A DNA stretch of 64,000 nt from Liquidambar formosana (GCA_039720395.1 JBBPBK010000041.1:62001-126000), one strand, 5' to 3'. Positions 33,625-47,328 are shown, counted from the stretch's first letter. The notes: generated by a model from the letters alone, not told the origin. Translations and numbers: made by a program.

Positions 33625-33815
33625 TTCCTCTAGCCCCGGAAAGTCCAATGCTGCGGTAGCCAATTAGAGAGATTAGATGAGGGGTGATGCAACCGAGAAA
33701 GCAACTCAATCTCAGTACTCTTGCATGAAATCTCAGGGCTCCATTGTGTGACCCCACTGGGTCAACCTCTTGATCGCAACCATTGTGTTGTCACCATCAA
33801 CATTACCTTAATTTG
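33625..33815 (-). pseudogene. Kinase N-lobe relic, gamma copy
   Basis: Counterpart of 13785-13970: minus-strand VAIKR and EIELLS pieces with stops and a small indel (GTACTC) that differs from beta. Confidence 0.65.
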
Positions 33816-34639
33816 TACATGCTCATTGTTGGTTTTTTGGTTCCATGTGAGCCTGTCATTTGTTGGCCAAAATTATGGTGGCTGCATAGCACAAGTTAAA
33901 ATATTGGGCTGCTAGGTGATTTTTCACGCATGAAGTGAAATACTATCGACAAAGCTCACTTGATTTTCCAAAATATTTATTTATTGGATATAATATTATA
34001 ATTTATATAATACTATGTCTCATTTGCCTTTTTTGTGTATAAAAGAGAATTTCTGTACAAAAATAAAAATAAAAGAGAGAACTCCTCCATCGATATATAT
34101 ATATATGACCACGCGTAACCCTAATTTCTATGTACATGCACTATGATATAGCACAGTCACTCCAATCAACCCACAAATATATAAAATAATATATGATTTG
34201 GTTGAATAATAAAACAATCCTATTAGTGGAAGACTATGGAAGAATACATATTGTATTATTATCTTACGTCCACAGTCAACATATATTCCAATATATATAT
34301 GTATATATGGTCGGTGTATCTATACATCACTAAAATATTTCACAAAATTAGATTTATTATTATTGTAAGAATAAATTTTTATATATCATATAAAAATAAC
34401 ATTCATATATTTCAATAACATCCAATTTCAACGTACCCTAAAATTAACATATAATAATTATCAAGGGCGTTAAAAGAATGTCTCTCTAGTTGCATTGGGT
34501 TTAGGTGTGAGAGACAATTAATTCCACTTGTAAACTTAATTTCTCTCATAGTGAAATTCTTCTTGTTGTTCTCCCATGAATGTAGAGTATAAGCCGAACT
34601 ACGTAAATCGTTTGTGTTTGCCTGTGTTTGATTTAATTC
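33816..34639. other. AT-rich insert inside the kinase relic
   Basis: This matches beta 13971-14800. It separates the N-lobe relic from the N-terminal relic in both blocks. No TE ends recognised. Confidence 0.4.
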
Positions 34640-35010
34640 TAATTTAATTTTTTTCTACTCCCGAGTCTCTGCTTTTCACAACGCCGCTGAAACCGTCTTT
34701 GCTGAATAGAGTCACTGTAGAAGTTTTTGGTGCCTTTTTGGATTTCCACAAGCGAAAAGCGGGACAAGGTGGATGGGGGAATACAATGATATATAGTTGG
34801 GATGATTGTATTGATTTGGTCGTCATACCACGATATAATGTCACATAATATAACGGTTATCCAAAATAATTTCTCCATGATAGGGAGCTCAAAATGAAGC
34901 TTTTGTGCTTGAGGAATTGGGTTTGTATCGATCCAAACACCATGATTGTCCACAGCAAGAGCCGCCGCACCCCCTTGTCTTCCTCATTGACGAAGAAATT
35001 AACTCTCCGT
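34640..35010 (-). pseudogene. Kinase N-terminal relic, gamma copy
   Basis: The minus strand reads NEEDKGVRRLLLWTIMVFG and, further on in another frame, RFSLVEIQKGTKNF, which is the usual sequence just before the kinase Gly loop. Frameshifts follow. It keeps more of the gene than the beta copy. Confidence 0.65.
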
Positions 35011-35353
35011 AAGCAAGTACATATCTCTGTCCTTGGGAGTATGCAAAACCCGTTTTGCATATTGTTAACGTGCTAATTACTTGACGACTAATTAATTCCT
35101 TTTGGTTCTACCAAGTGGAAACGCTCCTAATTATACAAACAATTGCATTCTCATTATGGTCTTTAATTAAACAAACATTGCGCTGTCATTGTATTCTCAA
35201 TGGAGACTTTAGCCATAAGTCCATATTATTGTACTTGTACAGTCATAAGAATATGAAAAACACTTATGAAATCTTAAATCCACAAAATATAACCATAAAC
35301 ACAAATACTTTCCAATAAGCATTGAAAATGAACCTTATTTTCACCTTCTTCAT

Positions 35354-35388
<35 letters not shown>

Positions 35389-36174
35389 TTTGTTTTTTTT
35401 TCTTTTCCTCTTCTTCATCCTAACTTAAAAGTTATAGTTTTACATGGCATGTAATTGTTTTAAAAGCACTATATTATCTTAAATTCAAAAAATTTCAAAT
35501 CACTAATATCAAATTCAATTGTTTTATTCATAAGGTAACTGTTAAAATTACTCCCAAAACAATTAATTTTAATTTAAACTCTACTAAAAACAATTTAATT
35601 TAAAATTTTTAAACATGGTTACATGTAACTATTTTAAAATAGCACATTTGGTCAATGTAACTGTTTAATTTTTTTTTCCTAATTTTATAATCATCATGAA
35701 TCTTGTTTCAAAACTTTCAATGAGTAGATTACAAAAATATAAATTTTATAAAAAATCGACATGTAAATTAAAAACTACGTCATTTTAATGTTTAAAAACA
35801 AAAAATAACAACTTAAGGTAATATAGACTTTATGCAATTAACACCCTTATAAAACATTCACGTTTTATTTAAAATTAGACTTATGCCTATATAAAATTTT
35901 TACATGGACTTTTGCTTTTACAAGTTCACTAAAATTGTACTTTAAGCTAATTTTTCCATAATTAAAAAAAGTAGGACTCTTCTACAACCAGAGATAGGAG
36001 ATTTGATAATTACCAAGATTGGGAAAATTAAACGCTTTTTATCCATCAAAACACAAAAAGTTTTCATGAATTCCAATTTAATTAATTCGGATTTTTTGCT
36101 TTATATGAGTGTGCACATATAATTAGCTACTTCTAAAGGATGGATGGATTTGAATTAAACTCATCTTTATGCAA
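35011..36174. other. AT-rich spacer, no gene seen
   Basis: It holds a TA microsatellite near 35348-35386 and AT-rich sequence absent from beta between about 15100 and 15150. No coding signal or clear TE ends. Confidence 0.4.
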
Positions 36175-36265
36175 CCCACGAGGGTAGCTCAAATGGTATA
36201 AAACCACAACTTTAAAATCGTAAGTCCCGAGTTTGATTCTCACTATCGGATTCACAGCGCACTAT
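36175..36265 (+). mobile_element. tRNA-derived SINE-like fragment, gamma copy
   Basis: GGTAGCTCAAATGG (A box) and GAGTTTGATTCTC (B box) are about 40 bases apart. Counterpart of 15345-15445. No tail found. Confidence 0.5.
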
Positions 36266-36476
36266 AATATCTAACAACTAAAAACCATTGTTCAATTGAT
36301 CAATGCTGAAATGATATCATGAACGGCACAGAATGCATGTAATATGAAGGGCATGTTCAATAGCAAGATATAGTTCTCACTGCTATGGAATGATCATGTG
36401 CAATAGCATGATATTGTTCTCATTGCTATGGAATGATCATTCAAATAGGTTTGCATATATGTTTATATATGCTAAT

Positions 36477-37409
36477 TGTAACGTTCCAAAATTTATAAAC
36501 TATAACACGTATAATTTTTTATGAGCTCCGTATAAATAAACTTTTTCAAAAATACATTCCATTTGAAAACATAGAGTATTGCGCAGCTGCGAGTAGTCAT
36601 GGTTAACCCAAAACTCATCATCAATATACATTGGCTAACCAAATGAATAAAATTACATCAGCTTTAAATAAAAATAAATGTACCCGATAACTTCTCCAAA
36701 TTTTGACCCCAATTCTACTACGTGCCTCCAACAATTATCACCTGAAAATATATTGGGGTGAGCGAACAACTGCCCAGTAGGAAATCGAATTCCTATACAA
36801 AAAATAATGTTTCAAAATCACATGCAAGCATTTATATATTCAAAATAATATATAAATCAAATAATACGAACTCCAAATCATCAACCTCAAATATAATCCA
36901 ACTGTCAATGAAATCAATCATCATAAACCTCAAATATATCATCATCAATAATTATCACTTTGCATAAATAAAATTTTAACATATGCTTCAAAATAATTAT
37001 CATTCACTATACAAGAATTAAAGCCCCTACCTCAAAACTGAGTAAATAAAATGATTAACTACAATTATAGACGTATAGATCTGCTCAAAATATAAAATCC
37101 ATACTCGTATATATAGGATTGAAACTCCCATGATCCGGTGACTAGACCATCGGCCATTTGCCTCTATCGCTGCGCCCTGCTCGGTACTCTCTTTCTCTCC
37201 TCCTTTCTCTGTTTATTTCTTTTCTCTCATCTTCTCTCTTTCTCCCTTCCTTTCCCACGTCACTATCTCCCTTCTCTCCCTTCCTTATCTTTTCTTCTCT
37301 TCTTCTTTTTCTTCTTTTCTCACCAACCCATTTATTGCTTTAACTTTCTTATCCTTCCCTTCTTTCTTTTCTTCTTATCTTCTTTTCTTCTCTGCACACC
37401 GAAAACTAG

Positions 37410-37441
<32 letters not shown>

Positions 37442-37816
37442 CTTTCTATCTATATATATATATAGAGGATGATGATTAGGTAAGCACGTGCTGATATAAC
37501 TTATATTAAAACCTGCATTGGGAGTTGTATCTTATGCATTAGTGAGATGTGAGGTGCATTGAATCAATGCAAGGAGTACAACCCCCAATGCATAGTGCTG
37601 ATATAACTTACATTAGCACGTGCTGATAGGATCAACTCTGTATATATATATATATATATACCATTTAATCATCTTTTTCCTTCCACGCAAAGTAATTTAA
37701 TGCAATGCATGTCTCCCAACATCCAAATAACCTTAAAATATTTAAAATTATCACCCTGTGTACAATTCCACCAAATATACACGTAAAATAAATCAATAAA
37801 TATTCGAGGTATTACA
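36477..37816 (+). mobile_element. Solo LTR with CTAAT target duplication
   Basis: It begins TGTAACGTTCC and ends GGTATTACA with CTAAT on both sides (36472-36476, 37817-37821). Beta around 15615-15625 reads through without it. Sister to 29518-30933. Confidence 0.9.
37470..37645 (+). mobile_element. Micron-like MITE within a TA microsatellite, inverted sister
   Basis: The same element as 30561-30742 but in opposite orientation relative to the host LTR, again bordered by TATATA on each side. Inner arms are GCATTGGGAGTTGTA and TACAACCCCCAATGC. Confidence 0.65.
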
Positions 37817-38266
37817 CTAATGGCCTTAGTTCTAATGGCATGTCACATCCCAATAAGGGTGCAGAGTTTGCAAAGGTTTTAGTTTTGACTCTGTGTGGAT
37901 GCGTGTGTGAGTGTATTTTCTTATATATCATTTGTAAAAAAAAAAATAAGATTAATATGTGTGTATATATATAAAGTCTCAGCGAGAGAAACATCAGAAG
38001 TTGTATCCTATGCATTAACCACATAAGGCACTAATGCATAAGTTACAACACTCATTCCGATTGATCACCTGATTGGCTGTGGCATGGGATTTCCTCAATC
38101 CTCATTTACATCCCTTTAACATGCACTACCAGAATCAAAACTAGGAAAGCTCCGTTCAGTAGCACTTGAAGTCAACACACGTCCACTTTGGCTCGAGACC
38201 ACCTCGTTGTGAGCAGAGGTGATGGACTCACCGAGTGACATGCCCCGACAAATGTATTCATTGTCA

Positions 38267-39295
38267 TCAGAAGCTAGAATCGTTTTCCTCGTTCGCGGTG
38301 TCTGCGCTTTCTTGCAGCTGCAGTATAAACTCAAGGCCTTCCACCACTTCTCCCATCATGGGTCTTTCAATTCCATTACCCCGTATGCAGCTCTTGGCGA
38401 TGGCCACAAATTCCTTCAAACAAACAGGTGCGATTCTCCTCATCAGACAAGGATCAATGATCTCATCAATGGTCCCATTCCGAATACAACTCTGAGCCCA
38501 CTCGGCTAACCGGTGGTCCTCAACATCCAGCCGAAGATCCACTGCTTTCCTAGCAGACAATACCTCAAACAACACCACACCAAATGCATACACATCAGAT
38601 TTCTCCGTCAGTTCCAGTTTTCGAAAATATTTCGGGTCCAAATACCCGTATGTGCCCGCAAAGCTGTCAGTCTCAGTCCTTGAATTGGGCATACCGGACG
38701 GACATATCAAGGAGAACTTGAAATTCGAAATCTTAGCCACCCACTTCTCGTCCAACAATATGTTGCTGCTCTTCACGTTTCTGTGAATGATAGTCTGCTT
38801 CCCACCTGCGTGAAGATAGTGTAATCCTTTAGCTGCATCAATGCATATCTCAAGCCTGTGCTTCCATGGCAGAGGTTCCTTATTGCCTATTCCGTGTAGG
38901 TGATTATATAGAGTCCCATTGATCATGTAATCAGATACAAGGATCATCTCATTTTTTTGGTTGCAGTAGCCAATGAGAGAGGTCAGATGAGGGTGACGGA
39001 GCTGTGAGAGCAACTCAATCTCAGTGTTGAACTCATTGAATCCCTCGTTTGAGGTATACCTTTTGATGGAAACCATGGTGTTGCCGCCATCGATACAGCC
39101 TTTGTATATGTTGCCGAAACTGTCTCTGCCGATGATACAAGCATTGTCGAAGTTGTTGGTGGCCTTTTGGATTACCGCGAGTGAAAAATGCCGGCTGGGT
39201 TCACGGCGCGAAGATGAAGCTCTTTTCCTCCAGGAATGGGATTTGTTTGCATCCCGCCACCATGATAGTCCACAGCAAGAATCGCTCCCCTTCAT
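38267..39295 (-). CDS. FERONIA-like pseudokinase C, tail truncated by frameshift
   Basis: Paralogue of A in block gamma, about 342 residues from the conserved start MKGSDSCCGL (an in-frame ATG 13 codons upstream at 39334 exists but is not shared with A). Beta-3 Lys and alpha-C Glu are kept. HRD is HRN and DFG is NFK; DPE of the activation-segment end is DPK, so C is one step further from an active kinase than A. A 4 bp insertion (CTAG) near 38274 shifts the frame after NEENDSS and ends the protein, removing about 50 residues of the acidic Ser-rich tail, whose remnant frame continues at 38116-38270. The kinase fold itself is intact. Confidence 0.8.
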   Translation of the reverse strand: MKGSDSCCGLSWWRDANKSHSWRKRASSSRREPSRHFSLAVIQKATNNFDNACIIGRDSFGNIYKGCIDGGNTMVSIKRYTSNEGFNEFNTEIELLSQLRHPHLTSLIGYCNQKNEMILVSDYMINGTLYNHLHGIGNKEPLPWKHRLEICIDAAKGLHYLHAGGKQTIIHRNVKSSNILLDEKWVAKISNFKFSLICPSGMPNSRTETDSFAGTYGYLDPKYFRKLELTEKSDVYAFGVVLFEVLSARKAVDLRLDVEDHRLAEWAQSCIRNGTIDEIIDPCLMRRIAPVCLKEFVAIAKSCIRGNGIERPMMGEVVEGLEFILQLQESADTANEENDSSF

Positions 39296-40555
39296 TTTCC
39301 TCGTTCGTAAGTACTCGATTCGTATATATATCAATATCTTGGGATGTGCGATTTTGTACTTGTTAATCCTTATTTGATGCAGATTAATTTTGCCTTTTTG
39401 TTTGCCTTTTTGTCTTTGGAAATTTTGTCAAGAAAAAGATAAACCACGTAGAACGTCATTTACCAATTTATTATTATTATTATTATTTTCTTGGGGTACA
39501 TGAGTGGCTCTCTCTACGATATTGTCTCCAAGATACAAGGCCACCAGCTGGTAAGGACTAAGGTGATGTCAATTTCTGGAACACCACCAAGAAGGAATGA
39601 CGCACCTTTCACGCGCTCTTCCTTCTATTTATTTATTTAGTTGGTTAGGATAAGAAAATCAACACAACAACAAGCTAGACTTACCTTAATCAAATCTTCC
39701 CAAATAGAGACAGTCGTTGTTTTGTCAAAAAATGATTTTTTTCTTAGCAAAAATCATTCTATGGTCCATCCTACCCTAACATGGGATTCGGATTTGGTGT
39801 TGTTGGCTATTTTTACGACATAATACAGTAAACTTAGAATCGATGACACATGACAAAGAAGAAAAATAAAAGGATATTAGAAATTAAGTGTCAAATGCAT
39901 TTCTCGAATTTCAACATTCTATTTTTCTTTCTTACTACGTGTCATTAATCTAATATTTACTGCACCATGCTATAACTGCACCAAATCTAAATCCCCCAAC
40001 AGGGTAATGCCATTCTTCCACAACCCAATGGACTTTCATACCAACAGGGCAATGCCATTCTTACACAACCCAATGGACTTTCATACCAAGAGCCTATAAC
40101 ATGGGCGGAGCGAGGAGTGGCTAATATCCATTGCCATTATTATATATACTGACGTTACTTTTTGGTACAAAATTCAATTTGCTGAAAGGAATATTTCTAA
40201 TAACAAAAGCGAGAATTCTCTAGTCTTTGAAGGATCAATCTCGACGTAATATTCAAGGCTAGGGCAACCCCATCATTCTCCATTTCGTGCTTCTTGTATA
40301 GTTTATGGTATTCTATGGCCCTACATATGGAGCATTGATTTTTGGGCAATTTTAAGTTTCCAATTTAAAAGCTAATTAAATTTATATAAGTGGAGGGTCC
40401 AAACAGGTATAAAAAATTACATCAAATCTAATATTTAAACGATGTGTAATGTGATATATTTATAATACTTCTTTTCACGTGCAGGTTTAACATAGGTTTG
40501 TCTCGTGGACAACAAATATGGGCTCAATAGACCCAAGAACGACATGTTTTGATAT
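39296..40555. other. Upstream region of kinase C, no gene seen
   Basis: The first 150 bp match the region upstream of A. A direct repeat of about 44 bp (GGGCAATGCCATTCTTCCACAACCCAATGGACTTTCATACC) occurs near 40001-40090. It ends with GATAT, the left target duplication of the copia element. Confidence 0.55.
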
Positions 40556-41051
40556 TGTAAACAATTTATACATATTGCACATAGCAAATAAATCACGGGT
40601 CTAAGAGTTACCTCTTGCGGAAGAGACCCGAGAAAGACCGTCGCTTGTCGTTACGAGCCCATGGGTTGCCGTACGCCATCTGAATGCTGTGAACACGAAC
40701 CAATCCTTCGTGTACGCTCTACCATCGCTGTGTAAGGCGTAGGGATCGCTACTAGAGTCCTCCCTTTGTTCCACGCTTCCAAATCCATAAGGCCATGGTG
40801 ATGCCTTAGAGAGAATACTCGAGAAAGAGAGGGGAAAGTGGCTGTACAGAATGATAGAGGGTGCATAGAGAGGCCAACCCTAATCTGTAGAGAAAGCCAC
40901 CTTAAATAGTTTCCTATAAGTCCTAAACCTAATAGGACTAGGGTTCCACACACACTAGGAAACCCACTCAATAGGAAACACTTATGAGGTCCACTACCCG
41001 CATGTGGGCGGACCACGGGTATGGGTCACGTACCCGACCCGAATATTAACA
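40556..41051 (-). repeat. Copia LTR (3-prime LTR in element orientation)
   Basis: The minus strand starts TGTTAATATTCGG and ends GTTTACA. A purine-rich tract (GGGCGAGTGGGAGA on the minus strand) abuts it at 41052-41066 and serves as the polypurine tract. The 121-residue ORF inside is LTR sequence, not a gene. Confidence 0.95.
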
Positions 41052-42104
41052 TCTCCCACTCGCCCACATAGGTTGAGTTAACTCCAAAATCTCTCTCAAT
41101 CTCCCAATACTCATCTCCTCATACAGGAAATGTAGTGTGCGACCTCACGAGAAGAACGTACAAACATAGGAGCGAAAATGTTAAGTCATCACCAAACTAA
41201 CAAGAACGCATCACTCGAAGGCATCTCGTATATGCCCCAGACAATCCATAAAACACCGGATCAAGCACTCTTTAATCCCTCATAAATATAAAAGCAGTGC
41301 TGCATCCCACATATATGCAATGTACCCATGTCCCATATCATCACAAATACGACATAGACGCTGGCCAGCTAATGAGTTACAAAGCATGGTGTAATATCAA
41401 ATCGTCTTCCCTAAGCCCTCCTGCCAATCCAATTCAACTCAACCGCTTTCCTAGACATGCCCCCATAAGACCGAATTGTTTCCTAGCCTTTGGAAAACAC
41501 GCTAAAGTAGCGTCATCAAGTATCCTTTTCATGACATAGTCTCAGGTCAAAAAGGGCACAAAAATGGATCAAAGTGATCCATGTGGCTCACACAGTGATG
41601 AAGCAGGGATCCATTCATCACTCCTACTATCGGTCGCTATAGAGCACATACAGTATGAAATGTATGCTATGGCGTTAACTCATAAAAATGAGCATGTCAC
41701 TAGAAGAAGAAGCAAAAGAACGCCATACGAATCTTAGTCCAATCGCTACTAAAGCGCTTGACCTGAGTTTTCCAGCCCAGTCGCTCTCTCAGCGCCTGCC
41801 TGAAATCTCACATTCGGCTATAAACAGGCTACATAGAATTGTGGAAAAACTCTATGTTCGATCTAATAGAGATCTCATCTTAGCTCAATCTAAGGCGACA
41901 TATAATATAGCAACTGTATATCTTGCTCGCCATCTAGGCGCCAAAGATATAAATGTCTCATCTTGCTCGCTAACTCAGCGCCAAGGTGAATCACCCGTGT
42001 GAGTGGGTCGATTCAAGCCCGGTGACATTACAAAGATGTGTACTCAAATGACATAAACATTCTATAAAACACAAAGAATGAATATCAATACTAGAATAAT
42101 AATG

Positions 42105-42335
42105 TCAATCACAAATTAAATGTCTGAGCATATCAAATCCTACAATGTTCATTCTCCTCACATGAGAAGGGAAAACATATCTGGCAATTGGCTTAATCAT
42201 AGGATCAGCTACCACACTGCCAGTGGAAACATGCCTCAAGACCACTTCCCTTTGCGCAACCATATTTAATTCAAACAAAGTACAATCAAATATCTCTGTG
42301 TTTGGTTCTACGACAATACTAGGGATCATTCGCAC
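42105..42335 (-). pseudogene. Copia RNase H C-terminal remnant
   Basis: LRHVSTGSVVADPMIKPIA is the conserved end of copia polyproteins, near the 3-prime LTR as expected. Confidence 0.8.
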
Positions 42336-42847
42336 ACTCTAGGATTGATACACAATCAAAATTACAAGCTCCTCATAAGCTATAAAACCTAGACGTTGCA
42401 AATATCACCTTTACCAAACAACATCCTGAACAACCGTTGTGCAAACTATATTCTCCGACTCCATCGGGGACAAGGCAATGCGAGTCTGCTTCTTACCATA
42501 AAAAGAAGCACCTTCACCTCCAAGGATAAACATATAACCTGAGGTGGACTCATGCACATCTCAATAAATAGCCTAATTTCCATCGCTGTAACCAACCTCT
42601 TAGTCCTAAGTCTCCACTATAATGACATAGGACATGTCAGCGATCTCACATAGGTATCGAAGAAACTTAATTGCTACTATTTAAAGAACGGGTTCAAGAA
42701 AACTCTGATGATGACTAACAATACCAAATACATGCATATTTGGACGCATACACAGCATTGCATACTACAAACTTCCTATTGTAGCTACATATGGCGTTGT
42801 GGACATGTGATTCTTTTCCTCATTAATTTTAGAAAACTAGTTTAGGA

Positions 42848-43200
42848 TTAAAGTGCAGCCTTTACTATTAGAGTGTCAATGGGTTTAGAGTTATATATGC
42901 GAAAACATTCAAGAATCTTCATAATGTAAGTCTCTAAAGACAAACCGAGAAGCTTCTTAGAAAAATCTCTAGCAATCTTAACTCCAAGCACACAATTTGC
43001 TTTACCCATGTCCTTCATCTCAAAATAGAGGACAACCACTTCTTAGTGGTGACAATAGTCTCTATATCATTCCCAGCTATAAGGATGTCAGCAACATATG
43101 AAGGAAAAAATAAGGATATTTCCACTGGACCACTCAAGATACATGCAATGTGTTCAATTATCACAAAACCCACAGTGGTAATGGAACCATGAAACCTCAA
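42848..43200 (-). pseudogene. Copia reverse transcriptase remnant
   Basis: SYVADILIAGND occupies the place of the YVDD catalytic motif, with one catalytic Asp replaced by Ala. In a shifted frame MKDMGKANCVLGVKIARD and LLGLSLETYI follow. Two frames are needed, so it is broken. Confidence 0.85.
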
Positions 43201-44519
43201 ATGACATTGCCTAGACGATTATTTAAGGTCGTAGACGGAATAGTGAGCAAGCACACTTTGCGCTCTTATCCCTTGACCTTAAAAAACCCACTAGTTGATA
43301 AATATGGATCAAAACCCATTGGTTGATCTAACATAAATCTCTACGTCTAGTTCTCCATTGAGAAATATCATCTTAACATCCATCTAGAAAAGTCCAAAAT
43401 CTAATTATGCGACAACAACTAGGATTAGGCAAATAGAGGCAAACCTCACCATTTGGGAGAATATCTCTATATAGTCTATACCCACACATTAGGCATTAAC
43501 CTTTTGCCATGAGGCGCGCCTTATACTTGTTAATTGAATTATCTACCATTGTAGAAGATCAATTAACTCCTAAACTCTATTCCTATCCATCGAGCTCAAC
43601 TCACCCTACTTCAGTATTATCCACTTATTTCCAGCATAAGAAGAAAGCGCTTTTCTGTATAAAGCTAGCTCATCATCTTCTCTATAAGCTTATAAGAAGA
43701 CATCCCCTTCAATCTCAAAATGATGATGGGAAAAGTTTCAATATTTTCTCATGTGCACTTGAGAATCTTAGTGATCTTAGTAGTCCTGCAAGACACTTTC
43801 TTACAAAACACCTTACGGGACACTCCCACTGAGTTGAAAACCACTCCCACTATCTTCAGCGACTACAGGATAAGGAACTAATTCCCCACCTCGCTCGAAG
43901 ATGGTAAGACGTCTTCACATTCCTCTAACACATAGAGATAAAGATTTTCACTAGTGCTGCTTATGCTAAGGAAATCATTCTCTAATGAAATCAATATTTC
44001 ACAACTCTATTTAGTCATTCCTCCATCGGGAGTTCATTATACATCAAATAACCTTTTGAGCTTTTAAAATATTTTATGAAAATGTTTTTATAACTCTAGG
44101 GTTAGGCTCCTCATACTTATAGAGAGCGATGTAAACAAACCTTCTGACCCTAAATGGCGCAAATGCCCCATAAATCGGGCTTTCGCATGCCACCGCTGAT
44201 AAAGGGTTGGAAAAACAAACTGACCAAGAAGGCACTTTAAGAAAGATGTAGGCAGCAGTCAAAAAGAATATCCCATTAAAAGGATACAGAGAAGTTAACT
44301 TGCGCCATAATCAGTCTAGACATAACTAGAAATCTCTTATTACTACTCTCCGCTACACCATTATATTGCAGAGTGTCAGAAATAGAGAGCTATCTGTGTA
44401 TCATCTTTTCCTCACATAGTTCCCTGAACTAATCAGATAAGTACTCGCGTCCTTGATTAGTCCTAAGAGCTCTCAAGTTTCTATCTCTCTAATTCTCAAC
44501 CTCTACTACAAAGCATTTG

Positions 44520-44670
44520 AAAGAATCCAAAGCTTCATAACGGCGAGCGATTAGATGGACAAAATCATATCGCGCGTAGTTATCGATCAAAGTAAGGAAG
44601 TAAGAAGCGCCAGAACGTGCCTTAACATACATAGGTTTGCAAATATCTAAGTGGACTAACTCTAGTAGTC
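44520..44670 (-). pseudogene. Copia integrase core remnant
   Basis: The minus strand reads LVHLDICKPMYVKARSGASYF and LTLIDNYARY, matching the first Asp of the DDE core and the following strand of copia integrases. Flanking frames are interrupted. Confidence 0.75.
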
Positions 44671-45292
44671 AAGTAGCTCAAATTGCCTTACCAAAAGGCT
44701 TCCTACATGCTATAGTAGCTAAACAAGACATAACCACAAGTAGGTCAACCTTGGCGAGTGGGCCCCAAAAGGCCTTCTCAAGCTAACTGGGTCATCCTAT
44801 TATGTCCAAGTCTAGCATGCCAAATAGAACCAATATTCTTATGGACATTAGCAACATAGGATAAGGGAAAACGAATCATACGGTTCAACTCTAAGGTGAA
44901 ACATGTCCAAAAAATAAACAATACCATTATAAAATATCCAACCATCTACCTCTGAAATGAAGGAATATCCAAAATCAAAGAATGCTAAAACCAATAGTAG
45001 ATATACTGATTATCAAGCACATAAAACTCATTGTGTAGAAGTAAGATGCGCCTTATGCGCAATTAGAGCTGAGACAAACCAATTCTAAGAACTTCTACTC
45101 TAGTGCCATTGCCCATATACTCTATGGGCGCCAACTCAAAATGGCGATAATCTACTAGCCCTACTCCATCTCAAGATACATATTTAGTTGCACCCGCATC
45201 TCAATCCACATAAGGATAAAATAGGCATCTAAATTATGATCACATGCACAAATGCATGTAGAGAGAGTTCGATGAAAAGGATACCTACTTTG

Positions 45293-45340
45293 GCTCAGTG
45301 CATTCACGAGTGAAGTGTTTCAACTTTTCACAGTTATAGC
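45293..45340 (-). pseudogene. Copia gag zinc-knuckle remnant
   Basis: CYNCEKLKHFTREC fits the CX2CX4HX4C knuckle of gag nucleocapsids. The rest of gag (about 45400-47300) is AT-rich and interrupted. Confidence 0.75.
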
Positions 45341-47328
45341 ATATTATTTCGAATAACCCTTCTATCCTTGGGATCAGGGTAGTACACATACTCCCCTATT
45401 AGACTAACAAGCACGCTGCTTAACATAATAAAGCGTGTGTGGGGAAATACACATTTTCCAATAAAATCAATAAGCATGCTGCTTAGCATAGTAAAGCGCA
45501 CGTTACGATTTTTCTTGCACCAAGAATGGTAGGCCTCAAAACTCACAAAGTCAAGGCAGTGTAGGGTCGTATACCCATCCACAGGTCAGATCACAAAACT
45601 GGTCAAAATATCCAGGAGCACTTGCTCATTTAAAAGGTATTGATTTTCTAAGCCATATGTACGGTAGTCATCATCTATTCATATTGCGCAGGGTTGACAT
45701 TATTATTTACACATCTTTCTATTCGTTCAGAAAACCCAAATGAAAAGTATTATCCCTTCCCACATACCAAGATCGAAAAGTATTGCTATTGCTCATAATC
45801 ATCTCCCGATAGTGTAGGTTAGGAGTATAATTTTCAATTGTTTTTCGAACAAATATACATATTAGGAGATACAAAATCTCAACTAATAACATCCACGGTA
45901 TTATACTAACAAAATAATATAATAAATTGCTCCATAAAAGTAAGCACACAGGTCCCCACATGGAACCAGATTGGTAAATTTTAGAGCCTATGCTAAGAAA
46001 ATTCCACATACATAATGCGCGTCGCGAAACACATCCCTTTACATGGCTTCTCAAAATAGTACATGAAATAATACATTACATTTCAAAAATCCTACTACAA
46101 TGGATCTACTGCAATGAATAAACAAATGGGGATGCCGCACTATACATTATGCCTTACAGAATAATCTTATACACCAAAAGCAAAGTAAACACAAGCTCTT
46201 TCCAAATTTACCAAAAATCCATCCATTTAATCTTAGAACTAATATGCTAACACATAACAAGCAAAAAGGTTCATTAAATGGATGGTTAGGCCACACTCAA
46301 CTCCTGTAGGAGCGTACCAATAAGTCTCGTAAAGCGGGTATATCGTTGACAGCAATCAAATTGCGCAACGCAATAAAATAATTAATTACACAAAATTAAT
46401 TAATTAATTACCACATGTAATTAGGTGATGCACAATAAATCCACGTCGCATAGCTCTCCCAATGACACATACCTACTCCCATATGGTCAAAAAAAATTAA
46501 CACAACCTCCGAAAATTTTTATTTTGCATAAACTAATTTTATTTTATTTTTCGATAAGGAAAAACACATAAAAATTAGGTAAATAAAAAATCCAGAGGTT
46601 GGTATGGGAGGTGCAGCAAGCCAGGGTCACAAACAATCCCCAAAAATAATTCACAAATTTTCTAGGCCACCAAACACCCATGCACGCACTCCCACGCGCG
46701 CAAGTGGTGTCCCCGTTATGCATGTTTTCCAATTTAATTTTGTAATAAATTTTCTGGTAACATTAAAAAATTTAACAAATCACCAAAAAATCAGAAATTA
46801 AATTTTATGAATTTAGGAAAAAACGGCATGCAAATCGGAGTTCTACAGCCTCCACACTCTCTCGCACTCTCCAATAGGCGAGAGTAGGCATCGCAATTTT
46901 CTGCACTTCATCTTCTACCTTAAGACAAATTCGCACCAGATTTGCATGTTCAAGGGGCCAACTTCTAGGGCTCATATCTTTTGCATATGGTATCCAAATT
47001 GCGCAAATAATATATCATTGGAAAGCCCTCACGACGTAGATTATCAATTTATCAATTATTTCCATTAATAACAGATCTAGGTGCATCAAAAAACAGCCCA
47101 AAGTTTCGGAAAAAAAAAACACAATTTTCAAAAACAAGGGTTTGTGTTTTCTCTCAAAATACACATCCGTTTCTCATGAAACTTGACGGGGATGTTCCTC
47201 ACACATAGGAGAACATAAACACACAAAAATTTTTGGTTAAAAACCATTTAAAAATTCGTTTTTAAGAGACCCATCAGTGGTATTTTTAGAGAGAGAATAC
47301 AATTATGGCAACTATTAGGCGAACCAAC

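Noticed and set aside
40651..41016. 121-residue minus-strand ORF, repeated at 47446-47811
   Set aside because: Both copies lie wholly within the copia LTRs and are identical because the LTRs are; no protein family resemblance.
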